From: Mycolicibacterium rhodesiae JS60
GTDB taxonomy: Bacteria > Actinomycetota > Actinomycetes > Mycobacteriales > Mycobacteriaceae
DNA length: 64,000 nucleotides
Direction of reading: 5' to 3'
Assembly (NCBI GenBank): GCA_000230935.2
Contig: AGIQ01000001.1
Location: 248,001 to 312,000 of the forward strand
Positions 42,408-53,147 of this stretch are shown one piece after another. Position 1 is the first letter of the stretch. Each line of letters opens with the position of its first letter. The position numbers and the translations under genes were made by a program. Below the pieces are notes generated by a model that was given only the letters and a program-made list of their open reading frames with translations, did not search any database and was not told the DNA's origin.

Positions 42408-44357
42408 ATGACCGTCGCGACCGACCCGTCGAGCATTGTTGCCGCCCAGCCTGTCCCGCGCCCCACACAGCTGGGCCCGCACCGGTGGGCGCTGCTGGCC
42501 CTGCTGACCGGAACGGCGGTGCTCTACCTGTGGGATCTGGACGGCTCGGGCTGGGCCAACGCGTTCTACTCCGCGGCCGCACAGGCGGGCGCCCAATCCT
42601 GGAAGGCGTTCCTGTTCGGCTCCTCGGATGCCGCCAACTCGATCACCGTCGACAAACCCCCACTGTCGCTGTGGCCTCCGTCGCTGGCAATCCGCATGTT
42701 CGGGCTCAACTCGTGGAGCATCCTGGTACCCCAGGCCCTCATCGGAGTCGGTTCGGTCGCGCTGTTGTGGGACACCGTGCGCCGGCCGTTCGGCGAGACG
42801 GCCGCGTTGATCGCCGGCATCGTTCTGGCGTTGACCCCGGTGGCTGTGACGATCTTCCGGTTCAACAACCCCGATGCCCTACTGGTCCTGTTGATGATTG
42901 CCGCCGTCTGGGCGCTGCTGCGGGCGGTCGACGACGGGCGGCTGCGCTGGCTGCTTCTCTGCGGCGCATGCCTGGGGCTGGGCTACCTGACCAAACAGCT
43001 CGAGGTGGTGCTGGTGATGCCGGCGCTCGCGATCACCTATCTGCTGGGCGGGCCGCGATCACTGCCTGACCGGGCCCGGCAGCTGGTGCTCGGGCTGGGT
43101 GCCGCTGTGCTGGCTGCGGGCTGGTGGGTGTTGCTGGTGCAGCTGTGGCCGGCGAAGAAGCGGCCGTGGATCGGCGGGACGCAGACCAATTCGGTCCTCG
43201 AGCTCACGTTGCGGTACAACGGCATCGGCAGGCTCAACGGCGACGAGCCGGGCAGCACCGGTTCGCCGGGCTTCATCTCCCCGGTTCACCTGGGCGGTCG
43301 GACGTCGGTGCACCCGTGGGGCCAGCCCGGCATCGGCCGGTTGTTCGAACCCGAACAGATCGGCGGCATCGGCTGGCTGCTACCCGCGGCCCTCGTCTTT
43401 GCGATCGCGCTACTCGCGCGGCGTGGTCCCCAGCGGTCTGCCACCGGGGTGTGGGTGGTGTGGCTCCTGACCACCGCGGCGGTGTTCAGCTTCATGGCCG
43501 GCATCTTCCATCCGTATTACACGGTGGCACTGGCACCTTCGATTGCGGCGATCATCGGCATCGGAGCGACGGTGTTCTGGCAGGAGCGTGAACAGTATTG
43601 GGCCAAAGGGGTATTGGTTGCCGCGGTGGTGTCGACCGCGGTGACATCGGTGCTGGTGCTGCGGCATGTGCCCGACTACCACCCGTGGCTGTGGTGGGCA
43701 GTCGCGATCGGCGCGTGCATACTGCTGGCCGCGGTGGCCGGTTCGGCGATTCCGAGACCCGCGGTCGTAGCACTCGCGGCGCTGGTCGCTCTCGGCGGCC
43801 CGGCGGCCTACAGCGTCACCACGGTGGTCCGCGGCAACGAGGGCGCGATGCCCATCGCCGGGCCGGTTCCCCGCTTCGTCACCGCGATGACCAAGGGGGT
43901 CGGGCCGGTCCAGCGGGCCGAGATCACTGCTGCCAGCGGTCCCGGATTCCTGCTGCCGGCAGGCGCTCCCGGCGGCGGGACGCATCTGGTGGGATGCACC
44001 CTGCTCGACTCCGGCGTACCCGATAGGCGACTGGTCGACCTGCTCGACGCCGACGCCGGGCGCTACACCTGGGTGGCAGCCACGGTCGGATCAGTCTGTG
44101 CGGCAGGCTATCAACTCGCCAGCGGCTACCCGGTGATGCCGGTCGGCGGCTTCAACGGCACCGATCCCTCGCCGGCGCCCGATGCATTCCTGCGTCTCGC
44201 GTTGTCGAAGCGGATTCACTACTTCATCGTCACCAACCCGATCCACGAGGACAAGTGGGGACACTTGGACACCAATGCGCTTATCCAGCAATGGGTTCAG
44301 CGCAACTTCACACCCCAGCGCGTGGGCAGGGTGCTGATCTACGACCTGACGGCGTAG
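42408..44357 (+). CDS. Polyprenyl-phosphate-sugar-dependent GT-C glycosyltransferase (ArnT/PMT-like, GT39/83)
   Basis: 649 residues with about twelve transmembrane helices. The first extracytoplasmic loop has WANAFYSAAAQAG and VDKPPLSLW, the signature of the ArnT/mannosyltransferase group. A long C-terminal exported domain begins near residue 460. Such enzymes take a sugar from polyprenyl phosphate and attach it to a lipid, glycan or protein on the outer side of the membrane. It directly follows the GT2-GtrA gene, forming a synthase-transferase pair. No such pair is recalled beside phoPR in M. tuberculosis, so the module appears to be an addition here. Confidence 0.85.
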   Translation: MTVATDPSSIVAAQPVPRPTQLGPHRWALLALLTGTAVLYLWDLDGSGWANAFYSAAAQAGAQSWKAFLFGSSDAANSITVDKPPLSLWPPSLAIRMFGLNSWSILVPQALIGVGSVALLWDTVRRPFGETAALIAGIVLALTPVAVTIFRFNNPDALLVLLMIAAVWALLRAVDDGRLRWLLLCGACLGLGYLTKQLEVVLVMPALAITYLLGGPRSLPDRARQLVLGLGAAVLAAGWWVLLVQLWPAKKRPWIGGTQTNSVLELTLRYNGIGRLNGDEPGSTGSPGFISPVHLGGRTSVHPWGQPGIGRLFEPEQIGGIGWLLPAALVFAIALLARRGPQRSATGVWVVWLLTTAAVFSFMAGIFHPYYTVALAPSIAAIIGIGATVFWQEREQYWAKGVLVAAVVSTAVTSVLVLRHVPDYHPWLWWAVAIGACILLAAVAGSAIPRPAVVALAALVALGGPAAYSVTTVVRGNEGAMPIAGPVPRFVTAMTKGVGPVQRAEITAASGPGFLLPAGAPGGGTHLVGCTLLDSGVPDRRLVDLLDADAGRYTWVAATVGSVCAAGYQLASGYPVMPVGGFNGTDPSPAPDAFLRLALSKRIHYFIVTNPIHEDKWGHLDTNALIQQWVQRNFTPQRVGRVLIYDLTA

Positions 44358-44358
44358 C

Positions 44359-45219
44359 TCAGGCCAGCATCTCCGCAATCTCGTCGATAGACCATGGCGG
44401 GTTGTCGTGGTGATCGCGATAGTTGATGAACGCGGGGGATGGCCGGTCGAAGCGGCCGACGAAACCGCCTGTGGCGATCAGGATCTGGCCGGTGATGTGC
44501 TGGGCGAGGTCGCTGACCAGGTAGGCGTACAGGGGAGCGACGTACTCGGGTGGCGCGACGTCCAGCGCACCCTGCGCGCTGACGTCGTCGAGGATGCCTC
44601 GTCGGTGCAGGGATGCGATCTGGTCCTCGAAATCCTGTCCGGTGGACAGTCGGGTCTTCGCACCCGGGCACACCACGTTGGCGCGCACCCCGTGCTCGGC
44701 CAGTTCGGCGGCGATGGCCATCGTCAATCCGTTGACCGCTCCCTTGCCGGCCGGATATCCGGTACCTCCGTAATCACCGAGGAACGCAAAGGAACTCGTG
44801 TTGACGATGGCGCCGCGGCCACGCGCCACCATTCTCGGCGCTGCCGCGCGGCAGGTGGCGAACGTGGTACCCAGGTGGACGTCGAGGAGGTCGCGAAACT
44901 CGGCCGGTGTGACACGCAGGATCGACGATCCGGGCGGCTCCGGCGCCCCGGCGCAGTTGATCAGCGCATCGACAGCACCGAATTCCGTCTCGCACAGTGC
45001 AATCAGGTCTTCGGCGACCGCCTCGTCGGCGCCGGAGCCGGCGTGTGGCACGGCCCGCCCGCCGGCCATATTGATGGTGTCAGCGGTTACTTCAGCGGTG
45101 GCCGCATCGCGGCCGTTGACCACCACACCCGCACCGCACTCGGCCAGCAGTGCCGAGACGGCTGCGCCGATACCCCGCGAACCGCCGACGACAACCGCGC
45201 CGAATCCGGCCAGCCTCAC
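44359..45219 (-). CDS. Short-chain dehydrogenase/reductase
   Basis: 286 residues: VVVGGSRGIGAAVSALLAE cofactor motif, NCAGAPEP (NNAG position), Ser in VNTSSFAFLG, Tyr/Lys in TGYPAGKGA, and ITGQILIATGG near the end. The GTG start overlaps the stop of the ketosteroid-isomerase-like gene (GTGA), so the two are coupled. Sterol or fatty-acyl alcohol oxidation is plausible from the neighbours, but the substrate is not defined. It is convergent with the GT-C gene (1-bp gap). Confidence 0.85.
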   Translation of the reverse strand: MRLAGFGAVVVGGSRGIGAAVSALLAECGAGVVVNGRDAATAEVTADTINMAGGRAVPHAGSGADEAVAEDLIALCETEFGAVDALINCAGAPEPPGSSILRVTPAEFRDLLDVHLGTTFATCRAAAPRMVARGRGAIVNTSSFAFLGDYGGTGYPAGKGAVNGLTMAIAAELAEHGVRANVVCPGAKTRLSTGQDFEDQIASLHRRGILDDVSAQGALDVAPPEYVAPLYAYLVSDLAQHITGQILIATGGFVGRFDRPSPAFINYRDHHDNPPWSIDEIAEMLA

Positions 45220-45638
45220 TGAACCGCCTGGCCGAACTGCATGCCGTCCATGTTCCAGTAGCCGCGCATGTTGGCGATCAGGCCGGCGTCGTTGACGTGG
45301 TAGGTGAACACACCGCGCACCGTGCTCGTCAGACCGCCCTCGAACTGGCTGCGCAGCACCAAGATGTGGGCCACCTCGTTGGGTGAGCTGGATGGGAAGG
45401 TCTCCTCGCACGTGACGCGAAGGTTGTTGACCGCGATGTTGGCGTCATAGAAATCGGCGACGGCCGCCTTACCCCGCACACCGTTGCCGTCGGGATTGGT
45501 GATGGCCTGCCCGATCGGATCCTCGATCACGACATCGTCGGCCATCAGGGCCAGCCAGCCTTCGCGGTCGTGCGACATCACGCACTTCCAGGATGACTGC
45601 GAAGCGGTCAGCGCTGGTGTCTGTTCGGTGGTGGTCAT
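45216..45638 (-). CDS. SnoaL/ketosteroid-isomerase-fold protein (Rv0760c-like)
   Basis: 140 residues strongly resembling M. tuberculosis Rv0760c: SSWKCVMSHDREGWLALMADDVVIEDPIG, VTCEETFPSSSP and MRGYWNMD. This NTF2-like cone fold resembles delta5-3-ketosteroid isomerase and Rv0760c binds steroids. A GAGGGAG ribosome-binding site precedes the ATG. It lies 17 bp after the old-yellow-enzyme gene on the same strand and is coupled to the SDR downstream, giving a three-gene oxidoreductase operon. Confidence 0.87.
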   Translation of the reverse strand: MTTTEQTPALTASQSSWKCVMSHDREGWLALMADDVVIEDPIGQAITNPDGNGVRGKAAVADFYDANIAVNNLRVTCEETFPSSSPNEVAHILVLRSQFEGGLTSTVRGVFTYHVNDAGLIANMRGYWNMDGMQFGQAVQ

Positions 45639-45655
45639 AGCTCCCTCTCTTGTTG

Positions 45656-47569
45656 TCAGATACTGCACGCGGCGCGAGCGCCATCTTCGGTGGCTTTGCG
45701 GATGAGTCCTAGTCCGGTGCAGTCCCCGACGGCGTGCACCTTGGCGCCGGGCAACCGGTCGGTGAGCGCGTCGAACAGTGCGGTGTCGGCCTCGGAGCGA
45801 CCGGTGACGATCACGCTGTCGGCGACCAGGTCTCGCCGCGTACCGCCGTACGGGGTGAACGACACCCCGCCGTCGGTGATCTCGTGGACCTCCGTGCGGA
45901 CGTGAATCGGAACGGCCAGGCGATCGAGCCGGTCCATGTGTTCGGTGCGGCGTTTGAGGCCGACCTCAGGGGCGATGGTGCGACCCGTCTCCAGTACGGT
46001 GACGAATCGGTCCCGGACTGCGAGAAATTCGGCGATCTGGATCGCCGCGAGGCCACCGCCGACGATGATGACCCGCCGGCCCACGGGCGGCCCGCTCGGG
46101 CCGGCCAGCAATTCGTCCAGCGCCGGGCTGGTGTGCACATTGGCTCCGGTGGCCACGATCACCGCCTCGGGATCCAGGGCGACGATCTCATCGGCGTCAA
46201 CCGAATGTGACATCTCGACAGACGCTGTGCTGCGTGCGAGTTCGCCACGCAGATACCGTAGGAACGGTTCATTCTCCGGGTGCACGATCGACGCCAACAC
46301 CAACGCGCCCCCCAGGTGCGCGGTCCGCTCGAACAATGTGACCCGGTGACCGCGCTCCGCCGCCACTCGCGCGGCTTCCAAGCCACCCGGGCCGCCGCCG
46401 ATGACGACGACACGCTTACCCTGCGTGACTGGGCGCAGCGCCAGCTCCCGCTCCTTACCAGTACGGGGGTTGATCGCGCAGTCGACCGAGAACCGTTGTT
46501 CCATTGCGTCGATACAGTTCTCACACGATATGCAACGGCGCACCCGGTCGGCCTGCCCGGTCTGAAGCTTGGCCACCAGCTCGGGGTCAGCCAGCATCGG
46601 CCGTCCCATGGCGATGAAATCCGCCCGGCCGTCGGCCAGGATCTGCTCGGCCTGCGCCGGGTCGTGGATGCGGCCCACGGCGATCACCGGCACATCGACC
46701 ACCTGTTTGACCGCGGCGGCGGCGCCCACGTTGAGCGCGTCACCGTCGTCGGCCGCGTTCACCATGCCGGTGACCAGACGGTCGATCACGCCGCCGCTGA
46801 CGTGGAAGGCATCCACCCCCGCGGCTACCAGTTGTGGTGCCACCAGGGCAGTTTCGTAGCTCGGGCGGCCACCGGCGACCCGCTCGTAGCCCGATATCCG
46901 CAGTGTGATCGGCAAGGTATCGCCGACCTCGGACCGGATGGCCGCCAGTGTTTGCAGCACCACCCGGATCCGGCCTTGCGTGGAGTCGCCGCGGTAGGCA
47001 TCGGTGCGCCGGTTGCGTTGCGGGGCAAGGAATGAACCCAGGAACATGTAACCGTGCGCGGCGTGCAGCTCGATACCGTCGTAGCCCGCCTCGGCGGCAC
47101 GGCGCACCGCGGCCTTGAACAAGTCGATGATGTCGGTCAGCTGCGCGCCGGTCACCTCGGCCGACGGCCGGCCGGTCAAATAGGAGGGGATCACCGACGG
47201 GCCGAAGGACGTGACTCCGTGCATCTCCGGGCCGAGCCCGTCGGGGCCGGAGTGCACGATCTGGGGCTGGATCTTGGCGCCGTGTTCGTGCACGGCCTCG
47301 ACCAGGGCGCGGTGTGCGCTCACGGCCTCATCGGTGCCGAGGTGAAGCCCACCCGGAGTTTCGGGGTGTAGATGGTCGATGCCGGTGGCGCCCACGGTGA
47401 TCAGTCCGACCCCGCCCTTGGCGCGGGCGGCGAAGTAGTCGCGGGTGCGTTCCGACGGAAGCCCGTCCGGGCTGCCGTACATGGTCTCCATCGGAGACAT
47501 CACGAGCCTGTTGCGCAGAGTCATCGAGCCGATCTGGCCGGGACGCAACAGGTTCGGGAAGCCGGTCAT
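45656..47569 (-). CDS. Old-yellow-enzyme/2,4-dienoyl-CoA-reductase-type FMN-FAD-FeS oxidoreductase
   Basis: 637 residues. The N-terminal FMN TIM barrel (FPNLLRPGQIGSMTLRNRLVM, ELHAAHGYMFLGSFLAPQRNRR) runs to about residue 340. An iron-sulfur segment follows (RRCISCENCIDAM ... DC). The C-terminal FAD/NAD(P) domains contain VVVIGGGPGGLEAARVAAERGH and VIIVGGGLAAIQIAEF. This is the FadH/enoate reductase/trimethylamine dehydrogenase architecture; the first three Cys are spaced C-x2-C-x2-C. It reduces unsaturated acyl-CoAs or enones. No such gene is recalled between Rv0760c and adhB in M. tuberculosis. A strong hairpin separates it from adhB. Confidence 0.87.
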   Translation of the reverse strand: MTGFPNLLRPGQIGSMTLRNRLVMSPMETMYGSPDGLPSERTRDYFAARAKGGVGLITVGATGIDHLHPETPGGLHLGTDEAVSAHRALVEAVHEHGAKIQPQIVHSGPDGLGPEMHGVTSFGPSVIPSYLTGRPSAEVTGAQLTDIIDLFKAAVRRAAEAGYDGIELHAAHGYMFLGSFLAPQRNRRTDAYRGDSTQGRIRVVLQTLAAIRSEVGDTLPITLRISGYERVAGGRPSYETALVAPQLVAAGVDAFHVSGGVIDRLVTGMVNAADDGDALNVGAAAAVKQVVDVPVIAVGRIHDPAQAEQILADGRADFIAMGRPMLADPELVAKLQTGQADRVRRCISCENCIDAMEQRFSVDCAINPRTGKERELALRPVTQGKRVVVIGGGPGGLEAARVAAERGHRVTLFERTAHLGGALVLASIVHPENEPFLRYLRGELARSTASVEMSHSVDADEIVALDPEAVIVATGANVHTSPALDELLAGPSGPPVGRRVIIVGGGLAAIQIAEFLAVRDRFVTVLETGRTIAPEVGLKRRTEHMDRLDRLAVPIHVRTEVHEITDGGVSFTPYGGTRRDLVADSVIVTGRSEADTALFDALTDRLPGAKVHAVGDCTGLGLIRKATEDGARAACSI

Positions 47570-47586
47570 GGTCGCGGCTCAATGAA

Positions 47587-47633
47587 TTCCGGGCCGTGCC
47601 CGCGCCATTGGGCAAGGCGGGCACGGCCCGGAA
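47587..47633 (-). terminator. Perfect 17-bp hairpin between adhB and the oxidoreductase gene
   Basis: TTCCGGGCCGTGCCCGC pairs without mismatch to GCGGGCACGGCCCGGAA, with a 13-nt loop. It lies 24 bp beyond the adhB stop and 18 bp before the next start codon on the same strand. There is no U-tract, as is usual for mycobacterial terminators. It probably ends the adhB transcript or partially attenuates read-through. Confidence 0.75.
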
Positions 47634-47656
47634 GGTCCGCACATGACACGCGCAGG

Positions 47657-48790
47657 TCAGCGGTCCTCGTCGGTGTAGCGGATGACGCCGCGGATGTTGC
47701 GGCCTTCGAGCATGTCCTTGTAGCCCTCGTTGATCTGCTCCAGCTTGTACTGCCGGGTCACCATGTCGTCGAGGTTGAGGCGGCCCGCCTTGTACATCGA
47801 CAGCAGCTGCGGGATGTCGTAGTGCGGGTTGCCGCCACCGAAGATGGTGCCCTGCAGGCGCTTCTGCATCAGGGTGAGCATCGCCAGGTTCAGCGTGACA
47901 TCGGTGCTGGCCATGTTCGCGACGGCGGTCGCCACCACGGTGCCGCCCTTGGCGGTGATGTTCATGTAGTGGTCGATGTCCTCGCCCTTGAGCTCGCCCA
48001 CGGTGACGATGGTCTTGTGCGCCATGCGCCCCTGGGTCACCTCGGCGACGCCCGCCATCGCACTGAAGATGTCGGGGTAGGCGTGGGTGGCGCCGAACTT
48101 CAGCGCGTTGTCGCGCTTGAACTCGACCGGGTCGACGACGAAGATGTTGCGCGCGCCGGCATTCAGCGCACCCTGCAGGGCGCCGGTGCCCACGCCGCCG
48201 ACACCGACGATCACCACGTCTTGACCCGGGCGGATGTCACCGCTGCGGACGGCCGAGCCATAGCCGGTGGTCACGCCGCAGCCCACCAGGCATGCGACCT
48301 CGAATGGGATCGACGGATCGATCTTCACCACCGAGCTCTTGTGCACCACCATGTACGGGCTGAACGTGCCGAGCAGGGTCATCGGGATGACCGGCTGGCC
48401 GTTCTTCACGGCGTGAATGCGATGCGTGCCGTCGGACACCGCGGTGCCGCCCAGCAGTCCCGCACCAAGGTCGCAGAGGTTGCGCAGCCCCTCCTGGCAG
48501 GCCGGGCATTCACCACAGGACGGGATGAACGACAGCACGACGTGATCGCCGGGGGCGATGTGGTCGACGCCCGGGCCTACCTCGGTGACGACGCCGGCGC
48601 CTTCATGGCCGCCGAGAACGGGAAATCCAGCCATCGGGATGTCGCCGGTGACCAGGTGATGGTCCGAATGACACATGCCCGAAGCTTCCATCTGGATCTT
48701 GACTTCATCCTTGACCGGATCGCCGATCTCGATTTCCTCGATCGACCACGGCTGGTTGAACTCCCAGATGAGAGCACCTTTTGTCTTCAC
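47657..48790 (-). CDS. adhB: Zinc-type alcohol dehydrogenase AdhB (NDMA-dependent type)
   Basis: 377 residues of the medium-chain dehydrogenase family (Rv0761c is 375). Catalytic zinc ligands lie in GMCHSDHHLV and GGHEGAGVV. The structural-zinc Cys cluster is CGECPACQEGLRNLC, and the Rossmann motif VGVGGVGTGALQGA is present. It resembles the actinobacterial NDMA-dependent alcohol dehydrogenases that keep NAD tightly bound. It follows the cyp51 operon on the same strand but has its own 171-bp upstream gap with a KstR-like site, so it is probably separately controlled. Confidence 0.92.
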   Translation of the reverse strand: MKTKGALIWEFNQPWSIEEIEIGDPVKDEVKIQMEASGMCHSDHHLVTGDIPMAGFPVLGGHEGAGVVTEVGPGVDHIAPGDHVVLSFIPSCGECPACQEGLRNLCDLGAGLLGGTAVSDGTHRIHAVKNGQPVIPMTLLGTFSPYMVVHKSSVVKIDPSIPFEVACLVGCGVTTGYGSAVRSGDIRPGQDVVIVGVGGVGTGALQGALNAGARNIFVVDPVEFKRDNALKFGATHAYPDIFSAMAGVAEVTQGRMAHKTIVTVGELKGEDIDHYMNITAKGGTVVATAVANMASTDVTLNLAMLTLMQKRLQGTIFGGGNPHYDIPQLLSMYKAGRLNLDDMVTRQYKLEQINEGYKDMLEGRNIRGVIRYTDEDR

Positions 48791-48871
48791 AGCGAACCTC
48801 CACTCGCAAAACCCGACCCCGGTCTTTTCCAGGGCGGCCGGCCGTGCCGGATGGTCAATCTAGGCCAAAAT

Positions 48872-48885
48872 TAGAACGTGTTCCT
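48872..48885. promoter_or_regulatory. KstR-like palindrome upstream of adhB
   Basis: TAGAACGTGTTCCT matches TnnAACnnGTTnnA except for the last base (T for A). It sits 82-95 bp upstream of the adhB start in an otherwise non-coding gap. A weak KstR site or the site of a related regulator is possible. Confidence 0.4.
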
Positions 48886-48961
48886 GTCCTGTTGACCATT
48901 ATGACCTCCGTCACCTTCTAAGTCACTGCCGGGGGCCGGTTACTTGACAGCTGTCGAGTAT

Positions 48962-49510
48962 TCACCAGATCGGAACCGGTGCCTCACCGAGAGGGTAGTA
49001 ACCGGGCAGCTTCTCGCCAGCCACGCTGCGCTCGATGCGCTTCTGCATGGTCGGCGTCAGGTCGCCGGAGGAGATGAGCTTGACGAACGCCTTCTGGACG
49101 TGGCCGAAGTCGAAGAAATCACGCTGCCACTCGATGAGCAGGGCCCCGTCCTCTTCGGTCAGCCGGAACCAGCTGCCGCCGATGCCGTAGATCTCGTCAC
49201 GAGTGCCGTCGGATTTGTTCGCGATCTGCTTCCAGAAGCCGACGATCTCGTTCTGCTTCTCGTCGACGAGAACCTTCTGGTATTCGTAGACCCAGTTCTC
49301 CAGGCCTTCCATCTCCAGGCCGAGCGCGACGTCGCGGATCTGGTCCTTGCCGACGCACATGACGTCTTCCTTGGGGCCGATGTTCCAGCCGTAGGTGGCG
49401 TCGTCGGTGTAGAACTCCGCCAGGTTCGTCCAGTCGCCGGCCTTCTCGGAGTCTTTGTTGGCCTGCAGCCAACGCTGGACCCAGTCGTCGAGTTGTTCTC
49501 GTGACGCCAT
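48962..49510 (-). CDS. NTF2-like protein of the cyp51 operon (Rv0762c-like)
   Basis: 182 residues (Rv0762c is 181). Cone-fold SnoaL/NTF2 pattern: DWVQRWLQANKDSEKAGDW, LAEFYTDDATYGWNIG, GFWKQIANKSDG and GGSWFRLTEEDG. No catalytic motif is certain. ATG (MASREQLDD) was chosen because it follows the ferredoxin stop by 2 bp; the in-frame extension upstream lies inside the ferredoxin gene. As the last gene of the TetR-cyp123-SDR-cyp51-fdx run it probably handles a sterol or fatty product of the P450s. Confidence 0.85.
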   Translation of the reverse strand: MASREQLDDWVQRWLQANKDSEKAGDWTNLAEFYTDDATYGWNIGPKEDVMCVGKDQIRDVALGLEMEGLENWVYEYQKVLVDEKQNEIVGFWKQIANKSDGTRDEIYGIGGSWFRLTEEDGALLIEWQRDFFDFGHVQKAFVKLISSGDLTPTMQKRIERSVAGEKLPGYYPLGEAPVPIW

Positions 49511-49512
49511 TG

Positions 49513-51082
<1,570 letters not shown>

Positions 51083-51086
<4 letters not shown>

Positions 51087-51907
51087 AATGGCATCCCTTC
51101 TTCACCCAGGGCAAGCTTTTGGCGGTCTGTGTTGTCGGCCAGGGGAGCTTCGGGCTGGAGCTCCATGTTCGCGATGAAGCCGCCGCGCGGGGTCTCCGCA
51201 ACGAACGTGATGGCGCGGGCGAGGTCGGCCGCGCGCAGGAAGTAGTCGTGCCGGGCTTGCCCCCACTTGGCCCAATCCTCAAGTGCCGGACCAATTTTCT
51301 CGGCGGGCAGGCTCCAGCCCATCGAGGTCTTGGTCGGGCCGGGGTGCACGATCGAGGCGCGCACGCCGGTACCCTCGAGTTCCATCTGGAAGTTGGTCAC
51401 CATGGCGACCAGCGCGGCCTTGGCCGCACCGTAGGCACCCATGTGGGGGCGCTGCCGGAGCGAGACATCGGATCCGACGAAGATGAGATCGCCGCGCTGG
51501 CGTGCCATCATCCCGGGCAGCACGGCGCTGGCCAGCCGGAAGGCGCCGACCAGGTGGATCTGCAGCTGTGAGTCGAACTCGTCGCTGGTGATCTCGTCGA
51601 GCTTGCCGAAGTAGGTGTCGCCGGCGCCGGCAACCAGCACCTCGATGTCGCCGAGCGCCTCGGTCGACTGCGCGACAAACGATTTCACCGAGTCGGGGTC
51701 GGTGACGTCGAGGTGGAAGCCGACCGCTTCACCGCCGTCGGCGTTGATCTTGCCGACGATGTCGTCGAGCTTCTCGACCCGGCGTGCGCCGAGTGCGACC
51801 GGGAACCCGTGGGCGGCGAGCTCGATGGCGGTGGCCTCGCCGATACCGGACGAGGCGCCGGCGACAATGGCGGGCCTGCGGTCGGGAAGGGGAGCGAAAC
51901 GGGGCAT
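51083..51907 (-). CDS. Short-chain dehydrogenase of the cyp51 operon (Rv0765c-like)
   Basis: 274 residues: IVAGASSGIGEATAIELAAHG cofactor motif, VAGAGDTYFG at the NNAG position, Ser in IFVGSDVSLRQ and Tyr/Lys in GAYGAAKAAL. The conserved position between cyp123 and cyp51 suggests it oxidises the alcohol product of one of the P450s. Start ATG (MPRFAPLPDR) with AAAGG upstream; the longer frame runs into cyp123. Its stop overlaps the cyp51 start. Confidence 0.9.
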
Positions 51908-51932
51908 TCGGGAACCTTTCGGGGGCGTCCTT

Positions 51933-53147
51933 CTAGCGAGACTGCACTGTGATGGGTAGGTGTGCGAAACCGCGGACATTGCTGGAGTGGACGCGTACCG
52001 AGTTGGCCTCGTCGACTTCGTAGCCGCGGATGCGTTTGAACAACTCTTCCAAGGCAACTCGCGCCTCCATGCGGGCGAGATGGGCACCGAGGCAGAAGTG
52101 CGCACCGCTGCCGAAGCTCTGGAGCTTGGCGCCGATGTCCCGGCCGATGATGTAGTCATCGGGGTGGGCGAACGCACGCTCGTCGCGGTGGGCTGATCCC
52201 GGCAGGAGCAGCAGCACGTCGCCGTCGGGGATGACGGTGTCGTAGAGGGTCAGTTCGCCGGCGACGGTGCGGGCCAGGATCTGGCTGGAGGTGTCGTAGC
52301 GCAGTGTTTCCTCGACCCACAGCGGGATCTGGGCGAAGTCGTCGTAGACCGGGGTCAGCTGGTCGGGGTTCTTGTGTCCCCAAAACGCGGCGTTGGCAAG
52401 CAGTTTGGTGGTCGTCTCGTTGCCGGCGATCACCATCAGGAACATGAAGCCCAGGACCTCGTCGTCCGTCAGCCGGTCACCGTCGATCTCGGCGTCCAGC
52501 AGGGCCGTGGTCAAATCATCGGTCGGATTCTTGCGCCGCTCTTCCACCATGGCCTGGTAGTAGACGATCAGGTTGAGCGACGCCTCGACGGCCTCCGGCG
52601 GCACGTCGGTGACGCCGTCATCGCGGTGCATCACACCATCGGCCCAGGCGCGGACCTGAACACGGTCGGCTTCGGGTACGCCCATGAGTTCGGAGATGAC
52701 GTCCATCGGGAGCTTGCCGGCGAACTCGTCGACGTAGTCCACGGTTTCACCGGCGGCGGCCTTCTCGAGCATGGTGTCGAGGTGCTTGACCGCGATCTCG
52801 GTGACGCGGGGCTCGAGCTCGCGAATTCTCCTCGGGGTGAACCCCTTTGAGACCAAGGTCCGCAGTCGCAGGTGGGCCGGATCGTCCATGGCCAAGAACG
52901 ACATCGTCTTGGCGGCATGCGGGCCGCGGGATGCCGGGTCCAGCGAGACCCCGTACTTGTTGGACAGCGTCGTGCTGTTACGGAAGCCCTGCAACACATC
53001 CTGATGCCGGGACAGCGCCCAGAACTTCAGGTCGTCGTTGTAGTACAGCGGGGCCTCGTCGCGCAGCCGCTTGTAGTACGGGTAGGGATCCTCGTGGAAG
53101 TCGTAGTTGTAGGGATCCAGCACCACGTCTGGACTCTGCACGTTCAT
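51933..53147 (-). CDS. cyp123: Cytochrome P450 CYP123
   Basis: 404 residues (Rv0766c is 402). I-helix MVIAGNETTTKLLANAA, ExxR in ETLRYDTSS, haem loop FGSGAHFCLGAHLARMEAR. Orphan P450; a fatty-acid or sterol hydroxylase by family resemblance, natural substrate unknown. Its ATG overlaps the TetR stop (ATGA), so regulator and P450 are translated together. The next gene, an SDR, is 25 bp away. Confidence 0.92.
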   Translation of the reverse strand: MNVQSPDVVLDPYNYDFHEDPYPYYKRLRDEAPLYYNDDLKFWALSRHQDVLQGFRNSTTLSNKYGVSLDPASRGPHAAKTMSFLAMDDPAHLRLRTLVSKGFTPRRIRELEPRVTEIAVKHLDTMLEKAAAGETVDYVDEFAGKLPMDVISELMGVPEADRVQVRAWADGVMHRDDGVTDVPPEAVEASLNLIVYYQAMVEERRKNPTDDLTTALLDAEIDGDRLTDDEVLGFMFLMVIAGNETTTKLLANAAFWGHKNPDQLTPVYDDFAQIPLWVEETLRYDTSSQILARTVAGELTLYDTVIPDGDVLLLLPGSAHRDERAFAHPDDYIIGRDIGAKLQSFGSGAHFCLGAHLARMEARVALEELFKRIRGYEVDEANSVRVHSSNVRGFAHLPITVQSR

